Assembly (NCBI RefSeq): GCF_011440395.1
Contig: NZ_JAAOIX010000001.1
Location: 1,162,402-1,226,401 of the forward strand
DNA: 64,000 bases
Direction of reading: 5' to 3'
Origin: Pseudomaricurvus alcaniphilus
GTDB taxonomy: Bacteria > Pseudomonadota > Gammaproteobacteria > Pseudomonadales > Cellvibrionaceae
In this document: positions 8,658 to 18,173 of the stretch, one piece after another
Numbering within the stretch: the first letter of the stretch is position 1
Layout: every line of letters starts with the position of its first letter
Program-made: the position numbers and the translations under genes
The notes under the pieces: model-generated
Databases searched by the model: none
What the model was told of the DNA's origin: nothing
What the model saw: only the letters and a program-made list of their open reading frames with translations

Positions 8658-9857
8658 ATGAACACCAAATTGCGCTACAGCCAGGCCGTGGCCCGCCTCT
8701 CCGGAGAATCCTCCAGTGTGTGGAGCCTGCATGAGCGGGCCCGGGAAAAGCTGGCCGCGGGGGAAGACATCATCCTGCTCTCGGTCGGCGACCCCAACCT
8801 GGCAACCCTGGACTCAACCATCCAGCACGTGGTCGAGGCCTTGCAGCAGGGCCGCACTCACTACTCGCCCGGCGCCGGCGAATTGAGCCTGCGCCAAACC
8901 ATCGCCGCTATCGAAGCGCGCTCGGCCAATCGCCCCTGCAGCCCGAACGAAATCCTGATCTTCCCCGGTGCCACCCACGCCATCTACAGCGTCATGTGCT
9001 GCCTGCTCGACCCTGGGGATGAAGTGGTCATTCCCGAACCCATGTACATCGGCTACCGCGGCATCTTCGATATTATTGGCGCCAAAGTCGTCACTGTGCC
9101 ACTGCAAGTCGATGCCGGTTTTCGGCTGGACATCGACCGGGTCAAACAGGCGATCAACAGCAAAACCCGGGTGCTGTTTCTCAACACACCGGGCAATCCG
9201 GCGGGCAACATCATCCCCGGCGAGTCACTGCAAGAGCTGGCGGCCTACTGCCTCGAGCGTAATATCTGGATCGTATGCGACGAAGTCTACTCCATGATTA
9301 CCTTTGAACAGCGCCATGTATCCCTGCGCCGGGCGGCAGCCGAGCTGGCCAATGTGATCACTATCGATGGCCTGTCCAAATCCCACGCCATGACCGGCTG
9401 GCGCCTGGGCTGGACCGTGGCGGCGGAGCCCATCACGCAAAAGCTGCTGGCCTTCACATCGGCGGTCATCTTCGGCTGCTGCCAGTTTGTGCAGGATGCC
9501 GCCCGCTATGCCCTCACCAACGATGAAGACTATATGGCCGGAATCCGCGACGAGTACCGCAAGCGTCGCGACTACGTCTGCCAGCGGGTAATGGCCATTC
9601 CCGGCCTGCACTGCCAGCCGCCCCAGGCCGGCATGTTCGTCATGGTCAACGTGACCCAAATAGCAACAGACGGTTTCGCCTTTGCCGACCGGTTACTGGC
9701 CAGCCAGGGGGTATCGGTACTGCCGGGCGCAGGCTTCGGTGAGAGCACCCGGGGGTTCGTGCGCCTGTCCCTGACCCTGGGTGTAGACGAACTGGCCCCG
9801 GCAATGGATCGCATAGAAGCCTTTGTGCTGGCAGGCATGACGAACCCGGCGAATTAG
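8658..9857 (+). CDS. Class I/II PLP-dependent aminotransferase
   Basis: A 399-residue fold-type I aminotransferase of the aspartate-aminotransferase family. The Schiff-base lysine is K241 in GLSKSHAMTGWRLGW. Other conserved positions are the substrate loop YSPGAGELSLR, the N-P pair in NTPGNPAG, the pyridine-binding D in CDEVYS, and the carboxylate-binding Arg in GFVRLSLT near the C-terminus. The amino donor and keto acceptor cannot be assigned. It is divergent from the ABC exporter, with 210 bases between them that hold both promoters and no other gene. No strong Shine-Dalgarno is visible before the ATG. Confidence 0.88.
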   Translation: MNTKLRYSQAVARLSGESSSVWSLHERAREKLAAGEDIILLSVGDPNLATLDSTIQHVVEALQQGRTHYSPGAGELSLRQTIAAIEARSANRPCSPNEILIFPGATHAIYSVMCCLLDPGDEVVIPEPMYIGYRGIFDIIGAKVVTVPLQVDAGFRLDIDRVKQAINSKTRVLFLNTPGNPAGNIIPGESLQELAAYCLERNIWIVCDEVYSMITFEQRHVSLRRAAAELANVITIDGLSKSHAMTGWRLGWTVAAEPITQKLLAFTSAVIFGCCQFVQDAARYALTNDEDYMAGIRDEYRKRRDYVCQRVMAIPGLHCQPPQAGMFVMVNVTQIATDGFAFADRLLASQGVSVLPGAGFGESTRGFVRLSLTLGVDELAPAMDRIEAFVLAGMTNPAN

Positions 9858-10133
9858 TGCCCATTCATTCATAAATTGCGCAGTTCTACTGGGCCAAATC
9901 CATGCCCGGGCAGCCCCTGGAAAAGAGATTCTTCCCGCCATCGACAGCCACGCCAACATAGGCTATTGTCGCAAAACAAGAACGCGCTGTTTAACGCGCC
10001 ATTTAAAGATGACACAGGCGCTAGTACCTGCCGGGGCAAGCAAATTTCAGGACATTCCCGGCGTCTCTTGCTGTCCATAGATAACAACAACCAGATTTTT
10101 AAACCGCACATTGAACCGGGGAGGTACCCTGGA

Positions 10134-11960
10134 ATGCCCATAAAAAATTCCGACACAGCCGGCACCGGCAGCGCTGGCCCCGAAGCCACCGGGCCGACCA
10201 TCCTGGTGGTGGACGACGACCCTATGATGCGCAAGATCGTGGCCCGGGGGCTGGCGGAACTGAAACCGGCACAGGTGCTGGAAGTGGAAGACGGCCTGGC
10301 GGCCCAGGAGGTGCTGGGCCGCCAGGCCGTGGACGTGGTGGTGACCGACGTACTCATGCCGCACATGAGCGGCATCGAACTCATGAAATGGGCCCAGCAG
10401 CACTGTCCCGGGCCACTGTGGATCGTTTTATCCGGGCTGGAGACTTTCGATAGCGCCGTCGACGCCCTGCAACTGGGTGCCTTCGACTATTTGGGCAAAC
10501 CGCCCCATATCCAGCAGGTGCGAGTGGCGGTGCGTAACGCCCTCGACCAGATAGAGCTGGTACACGAGCGCAAGCGACTGTACCAGCAGATCGAGCACAG
10601 CAACCAGTTGCTGGCCGAAAAGGTCGAGCAGCTGGAACAAGTCTGCCGCATGCTCAAGGAACAGGCCGCCGTCATTCAGTCCGACCTGGACCGCGCCGAA
10701 GTCATTCAGCGCGCCCTGCTGCCCCAGGAACCCCCGGAGATCGACGGCTGGTGCCTGGAAACCCTGTACCGGTCTGGCAGCAGTGTCGGCGGCGACCTCT
10801 ACGACGTCATTCTGCTGGACCAGGATCATATCGGCCTGGTGATTGCCGACGCCGCCGGGCACGGCGTCGCCGCCGCCATGCTCTCGGTATTGTTCAAACT
10901 GCGCCTCCACGTCACCGACAAGGCGGGCAATCTGCAAATGCCCGGCCAGGTACTGAGCGACCTGAATCAAAGGCTGCACCAGGCCATTACCACGCCCGGT
11001 GCTTTTATTACAGCGGTCTACGTACTGCTCAATCGCAACACCGGCCACGCCCGCATCGCCTCCGCCGGACACCCTCCCTGTATCTGGGCCTCGCCATCGG
11101 GCCAGCCGAAAATGCTGGCCCACACCGGCCCCGCTTTGGGCCTCAACCCGGAAGCCAGCTACGAGGAGCGCGAGGTCGAGCTGGCGATCGATGATCGCTT
11201 GCTGCTGTACACCGATGGCGTACTGGGGAGTGGCGCCGACGCGATCAGTAGCGACGATCTTGCCCGCACCCTGTGCTCCAGTATCGACAAGGCCGAGATG
11301 CCGGGCACCCTCTACCGGGCCGCGACCCGCAATGTCACCAGCGACCGGGACGACATCACCATTATCCTGCTGGAGCGCGGGGCCGGCCCCAGCCACTTCG
11401 ATGATACCCCGCCGACGGCGGAGCGCGAGGCAGCCAATGAAAAGCAGCCACCGCAACCGATGACGGCCCAGGCGCAGCTGCGCCGCGGTGTGCGCGACAA
11501 CCAGGCTTTTATCACCATGGCGGGTAACGTCACCTGGGTATTCAGCCACGCCCTGCTGGACGCGGCCAGCGCACTGCTGCAAAAACAACCGCAACTGATT
11601 ATCGACCTGGGCGACTGCGACTATATGGACAGCACCTGTCTCGGCACCCTGCACGAGATTGTCATGTCGCAACCGGACGCAGTGCAGCTGCAGCGCATGT
11701 CCGACAGTATCCGGGCGCTGTTCGAAGAGCTGTGTATGGACGCAGTACTGAGCCACGCCAGCCCCTCCCACGAACCCCTGCCAGAGGCGATGGAGCCGCT
11801 GCAACTGGTGGAGATCGACGCGGCCGGGCAAGGGGCGCGCATGCTCAGCGCCCACGAAACCCTGGCCTCACTGAGTTCGGAGAACCGCGAGAAATTTCAA
11901 GGGGTAGTGGATTCCCTGCGCGCCGACCTGGGCAGTAGCGATGACAGCAACGCCGACTGA
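10134..11960 (+). CDS. Response regulator fused to PP2C (SpoIIE-type) phosphatase and STAS domain
   Basis: A 608-residue signalling protein. Residues 20-135 are a receiver domain with the acidic pocket VVDDDP, phospho-acceptor Asp72 (VVVTDVLMP) and Lys122. Residues 135-185 are a predicted coiled coil (ERKRLYQQIEHSNQLLAEKV). A SpoIIE-type PP2C phosphatase follows at about 190-395, with metal-binding motifs SVGGDLYDV and IADAAGHGVAAAM. Near 440-540 lies a STAS domain (LIIDLGDCDYMDSTCLGTL), whose Ser in MDST is the usual anti-sigma-antagonist phosphosite. The family controls partner-switching pathways. Start: ATG 10134 has GGGGAGG ten bases ahead; a frame open from 9876 would add an uncharacteristic 86 residues. 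No anti-sigma kinase lies nearby. Confidence 0.88.
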   Translation: MPIKNSDTAGTGSAGPEATGPTILVVDDDPMMRKIVARGLAELKPAQVLEVEDGLAAQEVLGRQAVDVVVTDVLMPHMSGIELMKWAQQHCPGPLWIVLSGLETFDSAVDALQLGAFDYLGKPPHIQQVRVAVRNALDQIELVHERKRLYQQIEHSNQLLAEKVEQLEQVCRMLKEQAAVIQSDLDRAEVIQRALLPQEPPEIDGWCLETLYRSGSSVGGDLYDVILLDQDHIGLVIADAAGHGVAAAMLSVLFKLRLHVTDKAGNLQMPGQVLSDLNQRLHQAITTPGAFITAVYVLLNRNTGHARIASAGHPPCIWASPSGQPKMLAHTGPALGLNPEASYEEREVELAIDDRLLLYTDGVLGSGADAISSDDLARTLCSSIDKAEMPGTLYRAATRNVTSDRDDITIILLERGAGPSHFDDTPPTAEREAANEKQPPQPMTAQAQLRRGVRDNQAFITMAGNVTWVFSHALLDAASALLQKQPQLIIDLGDCDYMDSTCLGTLHEIVMSQPDAVQLQRMSDSIRALFEELCMDAVLSHASPSHEPLPEAMEPLQLVEIDAAGQGARMLSAHETLASLSSENREKFQGVVDSLRADLGSSDDSNAD

Positions 11961-11998
11961 CTCGTGGCCATCCGCAAACAACCAAAATTCCTTGTAAG

Positions 11999-12046
11999 GT
12001 CAGCCGCGTAAACTTTATTACCACGTCAACCGCGTAAACTTTATTA
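11999..12046. repeat. Two 22-bp direct repeats, period 26
   Basis: Copies at 11999-12020 and 12025-12046 differ at one base and share the core CCGCGTAAACTTTATTA. They lie between the convergent stops of the PP2C fusion gene and pobA, directly before a REP-like palindrome. No function is evident. Confidence 0.7.
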
Positions 12047-12049
12047 GAA

Positions 12050-12076
12050 GTCATTCCCGCGCAGGCGGGAATCCAG
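12050..12076. repeat. REP-like palindrome
   Basis: GTCATTCCCGCGCAGGCGGG followed by AATCCAG is an imperfect inverted repeat with stem TTCCCGC / GCGGGAA. The same element recurs at 14612-14639 and twice at 29373-29442. It lies between convergent genes, a typical position for REP elements, which can stabilise transcripts or bind gyrase/IHF. Confidence 0.75.
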
Positions 12077-12082
12077 CCGCCA

Positions 12083-13318
<1,236 letters not shown>

Positions 13319-13430
13319 TCAATGGCACCATCATGCCCTGACCGGATCCAGCTGGTTATTCACTTATCACCCAGATTATTGTACTTTTCCATCAGGCGAC
13401 TTAGCCCCTCCGCAAAGGACAACCGCAACC

Positions 13431-14480
13431 ATGCAGCGCGATAAAGCCACTGTCCCCGTGTACGGCCTGTACGGCGAGCAACTGATCAGCAGCGACCCGG
13501 GCTTTGTCCATATCGAGGATATCGCCGACCGCAGCAGCGATCTCGGCTGGCTGATCAAGCCCCACCGACACAGCAAGCTGTTCCAGGTTTTATGCATTTT
13601 TGATGGCCAGCTTGAGGTCGAGTTGAACCGCAAACCACACGCCCTGAGCGGCAGCTGGATTGTCACCATACCCGCGGGTGTAGTGCACGGCTTTCGCTTC
13701 CAGCCCAACAGCAACGGGTTTGTACTGTCCATTGCCAGCAGCGTAATTCCGCAATCGAAGGAGGAAGAATACAGCCGCCACATCGAGGAGCTGTATATTG
13801 CGCCACAGCTTATTCCACTCACAGCAGACGCCGCTGGCGGCGTTCAGGCTCCGGCTAACCACGGGGCTGGCAGAAACGAATCGATCAAGGAGAATCCAGC
13901 ACGTGAAAGTTCAGGCCATGCAAGCTCAGGCGATTCAATCGCAGAGAACGGGCACGCAGCCACTCCAGGCCCGGGCAATGGCTGGCCACAAAACCCGTTC
14001 CTGCACTATGTCCAGCTGATCCGCCAGGAGTTCGAGAACTTCAACGCCGACCGCGAGCAGGCGCTGGCACTGCTGTCGAAGCTGGCGCTGTTGGCACTGA
14101 GTCGCCAACTGCAGCAAAACCGCATCGAAACCGGCAGTGGCCACAAGGACTCACTGTTATTGAGCCGCTTTCGCGCGCTGGTGGAGGAGCACTATCGAGC
14201 CCATTGGTCGGTGACCCAATACACCCAGGCGTTGCATGTATCACCGTCGACCCTGAGCCGGGCTTGCCATGAATATTTTGCCGAGAGTCCGAAGTCCATT
14301 ATCCAGCAACGGCTGCTGGGCGAGGCCAAGCGGCGGCTGGTGTACACCAGGCAGAGCAACGAGGAAATCGCCTATACACTGGGCTTTAAGGATCACGCCT
14401 ACTTTGCCCGTTTTTTCAAGAAGCTGGAGGGGGCGACACCGGGAGAGTATCGCAAGCGTGCCGATACGCTTCACGACTAG
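13431..14480 (+). CDS. AraC-family transcriptional regulator, PobR-like
   Basis: A 349-residue activator with an N-terminal cupin sensor (about 30-120; HRHSKLFQVLCIFDGQLEV and PAGVVHGFRF are cupin signatures) and a C-terminal double HTH (about 245-345; YTQALHVSPSTLSRACHEYF and NEEIAYTLGFKDHAYFARFF). The two are joined by a low-complexity linker of about 70 residues (about 130-195). ATG 13431 with AAGGA upstream is preferred to the ATG at 13266, which would overlap pobA and lacks homology. Its divergent position 136 bases from pobA suggests it activates pobA in response to 4-hydroxybenzoate. That role is inferred from context. Confidence 0.85.
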   Translation: MQRDKATVPVYGLYGEQLISSDPGFVHIEDIADRSSDLGWLIKPHRHSKLFQVLCIFDGQLEVELNRKPHALSGSWIVTIPAGVVHGFRFQPNSNGFVLSIASSVIPQSKEEEYSRHIEELYIAPQLIPLTADAAGGVQAPANHGAGRNESIKENPARESSGHASSGDSIAENGHAATPGPGNGWPQNPFLHYVQLIRQEFENFNADREQALALLSKLALLALSRQLQQNRIETGSGHKDSLLLSRFRALVEEHYRAHWSVTQYTQALHVSPSTLSRACHEYFAESPKSIIQQRLLGEAKRRLVYTRQSNEEIAYTLGFKDHAYFARFFKKLEGATPGEYRKRADTLHD

Positions 14481-14611
14481 GGGACTGGAACCCCCGTATT
14501 TTCAAGCTTGACCAGGGAGCACTGATTAAAGCCCTAAGCCATCAAATTCGTCACTCCTGCACGGACTGTGTTCCGTTGTCCCGTAATCCAGGATATCCAG
14601 TGTAGGGAAAC

Positions 14612-14639
14612 CTGGATCCCCCGCCTGCGCGGGGGTGAC
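14612..14639. repeat. REP-like palindrome
   Basis: Inverse orientation of the element at 12050-12076, with stem ATCCCCCGCC / GCGGGGGT. It lies between the regulator at 13431-14480 and the end of vanA, downstream of both genes. Confidence 0.7.
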
Positions 14640-14641
14640 AA

Positions 14642-14683
14642 GCCTATAGGGATAACAGGCCTATAGGGATAACAGGCCTGTAG
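14642..14683. repeat. 17-bp tandem repeat, about 2.5 copies
   Basis: GCCTATAGGGATAACAG occurs at 14642-14658 and 14659-14675, with a partial third copy GCCTGTAG. It directly follows the REP-like palindrome between two convergent genes. Nothing else is seen in 14481-14736. Confidence 0.75.
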
Positions 14684-14736
14684 AGGATGGCCAAAAAAAC
14701 GATTCCGGACTGGCACATGTTTTAGCGCGACACAGA

Positions 14737-15768
14737 TTACTCGATATTTTCCGCCTTGATCAGCTTGTTGATAATACGGCGCGACTGCTGGCCGCCGGCA
14801 TCGATATTGAGCTTCATCAGGCGCCGCTCTGGCCAGGCCAGCAGATTTTGTTGCTGGCGCTCGAGCATCTCCTGGTCTTCGGCAAATATCTTGCCCTGGC
14901 CCTCGCGTATTGAGGCGGTAAGTTCGGCATCCCCGGGCTTGAAGTCCCGCGCCATGCCCCAGAAATACCAGATCGATGTGTCTGTCTCGGGGGTGATAAA
15001 ATCCACCACCACGCTGCTCGCCTTGTGCTTGTGGTCCGCGTCGTAGCCGCCGTGGCCGGCGTGGGCCACGCCCACTTCGATCATGACATGACTGGGTGGC
15101 GTAAAGCGGCAAATCTGCCAGCGGTCCACCGGCACATCCGAGGCCAGGTCGTTGGCTTCCAGCGCCATTTGCCAAAACGGCGGCGCCATGATGTTTTCCA
15201 TAAAGCGACTGGTAACCACGCTCTCACCTTCCACCCGGGTATCCACCGGCGCCTCATCAATTTCCTTTTGGCCGATGCTGCTGGCGTGCACATAGGTCTC
15301 GTGGGTCAGGTCCATCAGGTTATCGACCATCAGGCGATAATCGCACTGAATATGGTAGAGGCCTCCGCCGTAGGCCCAGTCCGGACTTTCCGCCCACTCC
15401 AGATGGGGAATGGTGGCGATATCTGCCTTTCCCGCAGCACCGGGCCACACCCAGATAAAGCCGTAGCGTTCATGGGCCGGAAACTGGCGAATACAGGAGA
15501 AGTTCTTTACATTTTGTCCGGGCATGGAGTCGGCCTTACCTTCACAATTCATTTTCAAACCGTGGTAGCCGCAAACCAACAGGCCATCCTCCACATACCC
15601 CAGCGACAGCGGCGCGCCCCGGTGCGGGCAAAAATCTTCCAGCGCCGCCACTTTGCCCTCGCCGTCGCGGTAAAACACCATGGACTCGTTGCAAATCCGG
15701 CGCCCCAGCGGCTTGCTGTCCAGTTCATCCGAGGCACAGGCCACGTACCAGGTGTTTTTCGGGAACAT
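14737..15768 (-). CDS. vanA: Vanillate O-demethylase oxygenase subunit (Rieske)
   Basis: A 343-residue Rieske non-haem iron oxygenase that demethylates vanillate to protocatechuate and formaldehyde. The [2Fe-2S] ligands are Cys47/His49 (CPHRG) and Cys66/His69 (CGYHG). The catalytic-domain segment MVDNLMDLTHETYVHASSIG carries the mononuclear iron ligands. The start MFPKNTWYVACASDEL is typical of VanA. The partner reductase VanB is not adjacent and was not found in the window, so electrons must come from elsewhere. Two GGATCC palindromes lie in the divergent promoter region shared with vanR. Confidence 0.93.
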   Translation of the reverse strand: MFPKNTWYVACASDELDSKPLGRRICNESMVFYRDGEGKVAALEDFCPHRGAPLSLGYVEDGLLVCGYHGLKMNCEGKADSMPGQNVKNFSCIRQFPAHERYGFIWVWPGAAGKADIATIPHLEWAESPDWAYGGGLYHIQCDYRLMVDNLMDLTHETYVHASSIGQKEIDEAPVDTRVEGESVVTSRFMENIMAPPFWQMALEANDLASDVPVDRWQICRFTPPSHVMIEVGVAHAGHGGYDADHKHKASSVVVDFITPETDTSIWYFWGMARDFKPGDAELTASIREGQGKIFAEDQEMLERQQQNLLAWPERRLMKLNIDAGGQQSRRIINKLIKAENIE

Positions 15769-15812
15769 ACTCTTCTCCTCTGTACTTGAGTTTGGTTTGT
15801 TTACATAAACTT

Positions 15813-15824
15813 ATTGGATCCAAT
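15813..15824. promoter_or_regulatory. VanR operator 1 (ATTGGATCCAAT)
   Basis: A perfect 12-bp palindrome 45 bases upstream of the vanA start. It is identical to the VanR operator described for Caulobacter crescentus, as I recall that site. Its position suits repression of vanA transcription until vanillate is present. Confidence 0.85.
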
Positions 15825-15862
15825 AAAACCACAAAAAAGCCATTCTGGCAATATTAATGTAT

Positions 15863-15878
15863 TTTTTGGATCCAAAAA
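15863..15878. promoter_or_regulatory. VanR operator 2 (16-bp palindrome)
   Basis: TTTTTGGATCCAAAAA is a perfect 16-bp palindrome sharing the TTGGATCCAA core with operator 1. It sits centrally between the divergent vanA and vanR genes, so one repressor could control both. Confidence 0.8.
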
Positions 15879-15929
15879 TTTGAATTTTGGCAGGACTTCC
15901 CACAAAATGGCCCCGCCGACCTGCGTCAA

Positions 15930-15941
15930 ACCGGATCCAAT
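15930..15941. promoter_or_regulatory. VanR operator 3 (imperfect)
   Basis: ACCGGATCCAAT matches the operator consensus at 10 of 12 positions. It lies 59 bases ahead of the vanR start, probably within the vanR promoter, which points to autorepression. Confidence 0.6.
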
Positions 15942-15999
15942 CTGCTATGCTGGCGCCATTAGCTTTACCTTGGAACATCGACCCCTGAGCGAGCCCTGT

Positions 16000-16710
16000 A
16001 TGAGTAAACCTGGCCAGCGCGTACTCAGCGCACTGCGACAAATGATTGCCTCCGGCGAGCTCGCCGCTGGCGAACGCATTGCCGAAATCCCTACTGCCGA
16101 GCGCCTGGGGGTCTCACGCACCCCGGTGCGCATTGCCTTTCGGGCGCTGGAACAAGAAGGTTTACTGGAAAAGCTCGAGCGCCGCGGCTACCGGGTTCGC
16201 AAGGTCAGCGCCGAGGAAATTAACGGTGCGGTGGAGGTGCGCGGCGTACTGGAGGGGCTGGCCGCCTTGCAGGCCGCCGAGAAAGGCATATCCGAACAGC
16301 AGCGCCAGGCAATGCTGGAATGCCTGGCGCTGGGGGATAGCCTGTTTGCCAATGGATCCATTACCGAAGCCGAGCTGGAGGTCTACCACGACCTCAACCG
16401 GCGTTTTCACAGCCTGATTATCGAAGCCAGCTGTAATCCGGCCATACAGCTGGCCCTGAGCCGCAACGAGCACCTGCCGTTTGCCTCGGTCAACGCGCTG
16501 GCCATTGATCGCCACCACCTCGAGCGCGAGTACCGGCGCTTTAACTTCGCCCACCTGCAGCACCATGCGGTCTTCGACGCCATTGTCCACCGCCAGGGCG
16601 CCCGTGCCGAAGCCATTATGCGCGAGCACGCCAATGCCACCTTGCGTTACGCGGAGATTTTTATCGGTGCTGCAGATAAAAACAGCGACCTGCGGGTTAT
16701 CAGTGCTTGA
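16000..16710 (+). CDS. vanR: GntR-family (FCD subfamily) repressor, VanR-like
   Basis: A 236-residue regulator with an N-terminal winged HTH (about 1-70; IAEIPTAERLGVSRTPVRIA is the recognition segment) and an all-helical FCD effector domain (about 80-220), with DLNRRFHSLI and HHAVFDAI as metal/ligand-binding helices. In known systems VanR represses vanAB and is released by vanillate. ATG 16000 is preferred to the ATG at 15814, which would run the protein through the operator region. It is divergent from vanA with three GGATCC-centred operators between. A further AATGGATCCATT occurs inside the gene at 16351-16362. Confidence 0.88.
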   Translation: MSKPGQRVLSALRQMIASGELAAGERIAEIPTAERLGVSRTPVRIAFRALEQEGLLEKLERRGYRVRKVSAEEINGAVEVRGVLEGLAALQAAEKGISEQQRQAMLECLALGDSLFANGSITEAELEVYHDLNRRFHSLIIEASCNPAIQLALSRNEHLPFASVNALAIDRHHLEREYRRFNFAHLQHHAVFDAIVHRQGARAEAIMREHANATLRYAEIFIGAADKNSDLRVISA

Positions 16711-16730
16711 GAATTTTTCGCCCGCCGCCC

Positions 16731-16760
16731 CTTTAATCCTGCCTTAACCTTCCATTAACC
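16731..16760 (+). promoter_or_regulatory. Triple TTAA direct repeat, candidate OmpR-type regulator site for the efflux operon
   Basis: TTAA occurs at 16733, 16744 and 16755, exactly 11 bases apart, within CTTTAATCCTGCCTTAACC and CATTAACC. OmpR/PmrA-class regulators bind such head-to-tail half-sites spaced one helical turn. It lies about 45-70 bases upstream of the first efflux gene, whose operon ends in an OmpR-type regulator, so autoregulation is likely. Confidence 0.6.
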
Positions 16761-16805
16761 CCGACCCGTTTATCCTGCAGTTCGAAACTCGCAGGAGAAC
16801 ACTCA

Positions 16806-18173
16806 ATGGACCTCTACGGTCACCTCAAACCCACCTTTATAAGCCTGGCACTGCTGGCGCTGGCCGGCTGCAGCACTCTGCCAGGCAGCGATCTCGCGCC
16901 TGCGGCAGACAGCTCGCGGACGAGCATCGAAGCCTGGCAGTACACGCAAACCGATGCCGCAGCGGTCAGCCAGATCACCGACCTGGTCAGCAGCACCGAA
17001 CTCGATGCCCTGGTGGCGCAAGCCCTGCAACAGAACCCCGGCCTGCAGCAAACCGCACTGGCGCTGCAGATCGCCCGCGCCAACCGCCAGATCAGCGCTG
17101 CGGAACGCCTGCCCAGTGCCGCGCTCGGATTGAGCGAAAGTCGCGCGGAGGATACCGATACCAGCTACAACGCCAATGTCAGCATCAGCTGGGAGCTGGA
17201 TTTATGGCACAAGCTCGGCGACGGGGTCAGCGCAGCGGAAATGGAATTCGCCAGCTCCAGCGCCGAACTGCAAGCCGCCCGCGACCTGCTCAGCGCCAGC
17301 GTGATGCAAGCCTGGCTGGACATCGTCCTGCGGCGCCAGTTGATCACCATCGAGACGGAGCGGTTGGCAATACTGGAGAGTAACGAGACATTGATCACCC
17401 AGCGCTATCGCAGCGGCCTGGGCGATCTCGAGGCGCTGGACAACGCCCGCAGCAACAGTGCCAGCACTCGATCTACTCTGGCCGGCTACCGGCAAGACCT
17501 GGCGAGCTCCGAGCGCAGCTTGCAGCAATTGCTCGGTCTGCAAGGTCTGCAGGCCCAGCTGCCCCAGGCCCGGGAGTTCCCGCAGGTAATCACACCGCTG
17601 GCGGCCCTGCCCGACCAGGACCTGGCGCGGCGACCGGATTTACAGCAGGCCTACTACAATATTCTCGCCGCCGGCTTCCGCAGCGAGGTAGCCTACAAAG
17701 AGCTGCTGCCCTCCTTCAACCTGTCCGCTGCCCTCAGCGACCTGGCGGCCTCCCCGGCGGACGCCCTGTTGACCAGCCCCGCCTGGAGCCTGCTCGGCCA
17801 GATCACTGCGCCGCTGTTCCAGGGTGGCCGGCTCCGGGCCGCGGCCGAAGTGGCCCGCTTGAGCGCCGAACAACAATTTTACGCCTACCAGCAAACACTG
17901 CTGACAGCAGTGACGGAAGTCAACAACGCCCTCGGCCAGGAACAAGCCCTGCAACAGCAGCAGCAACACCTCAGTGACGCGCTGGCCAGCGCCCGCCGCA
18001 GCGCCACCAGCTACGAGAGTAAATACCGCCAGGGACTGGTGGATATCCTCGACCTGCTGACGGTACAACAACAGGCCTTCAACCTGCAGGCACAACTGAC
18101 ACAAATTACTTACCAACGGCTGGCCAATCGCATCGATTTGGGCCTGGCCCTGGGCCTGGGAGTCACCTCATGA
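16806..18173 (+). CDS. RND efflux outer membrane lipoprotein, OprM/NodT (TolC) family
   Basis: A 455-residue outer membrane channel. The signal peptide ends in a lipobox LALAGC, with the acylated Cys at residue 22. Two repeated coiled-coil/OEP modules follow (about 60-250 and 265-450), as in TolC-fold proteins. ATG 16806 has AGGAG just upstream (16793-16797). The gene overlaps the adaptor start by four bases (ATGA), giving a tightly coupled channel-adaptor-pump operon. It would form the exit duct for the pump encoded at 19402. Confidence 0.92.
   Translation: MDLYGHLKPTFISLALLALAGCSTLPGSDLAPAADSSRTSIEAWQYTQTDAAAVSQITDLVSSTELDALVAQALQQNPGLQQTALALQIARANRQISAAERLPSAALGLSESRAEDTDTSYNANVSISWELDLWHKLGDGVSAAEMEFASSSAELQAARDLLSASVMQAWLDIVLRRQLITIETERLAILESNETLITQRYRSGLGDLEALDNARSNSASTRSTLAGYRQDLASSERSLQQLLGLQGLQAQLPQAREFPQVITPLAALPDQDLARRPDLQQAYYNILAAGFRSEVAYKELLPSFNLSAALSDLAASPADALLTSPAWSLLGQITAPLFQGGRLRAAAEVARLSAEQQFYAYQQTLLTAVTEVNNALGQEQALQQQQQHLSDALASARRSATSYESKYRQGLVDILDLLTVQQQAFNLQAQLTQITYQRLANRIDLGLALGLGVTS

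Noticed and set aside
11961-12082. CRISPR-like short repeats
   Set aside because: Only two copies with a 4-base gap, no spacers of suitable length and no cas genes.
14642-14683. TAGGGATAACAGG, the first 13 bases of the I-SceI homing endonuclease site, occurs twice
   Set aside because: The remaining five bases do not match and no homing endonuclease gene is present, so I treat it as a chance feature of a tandem repeat.
14534-15175. A frame running through repeats into vanA
   Set aside because: Its sequence comes from REP and tandem-repeat DNA and a shadow of vanA.
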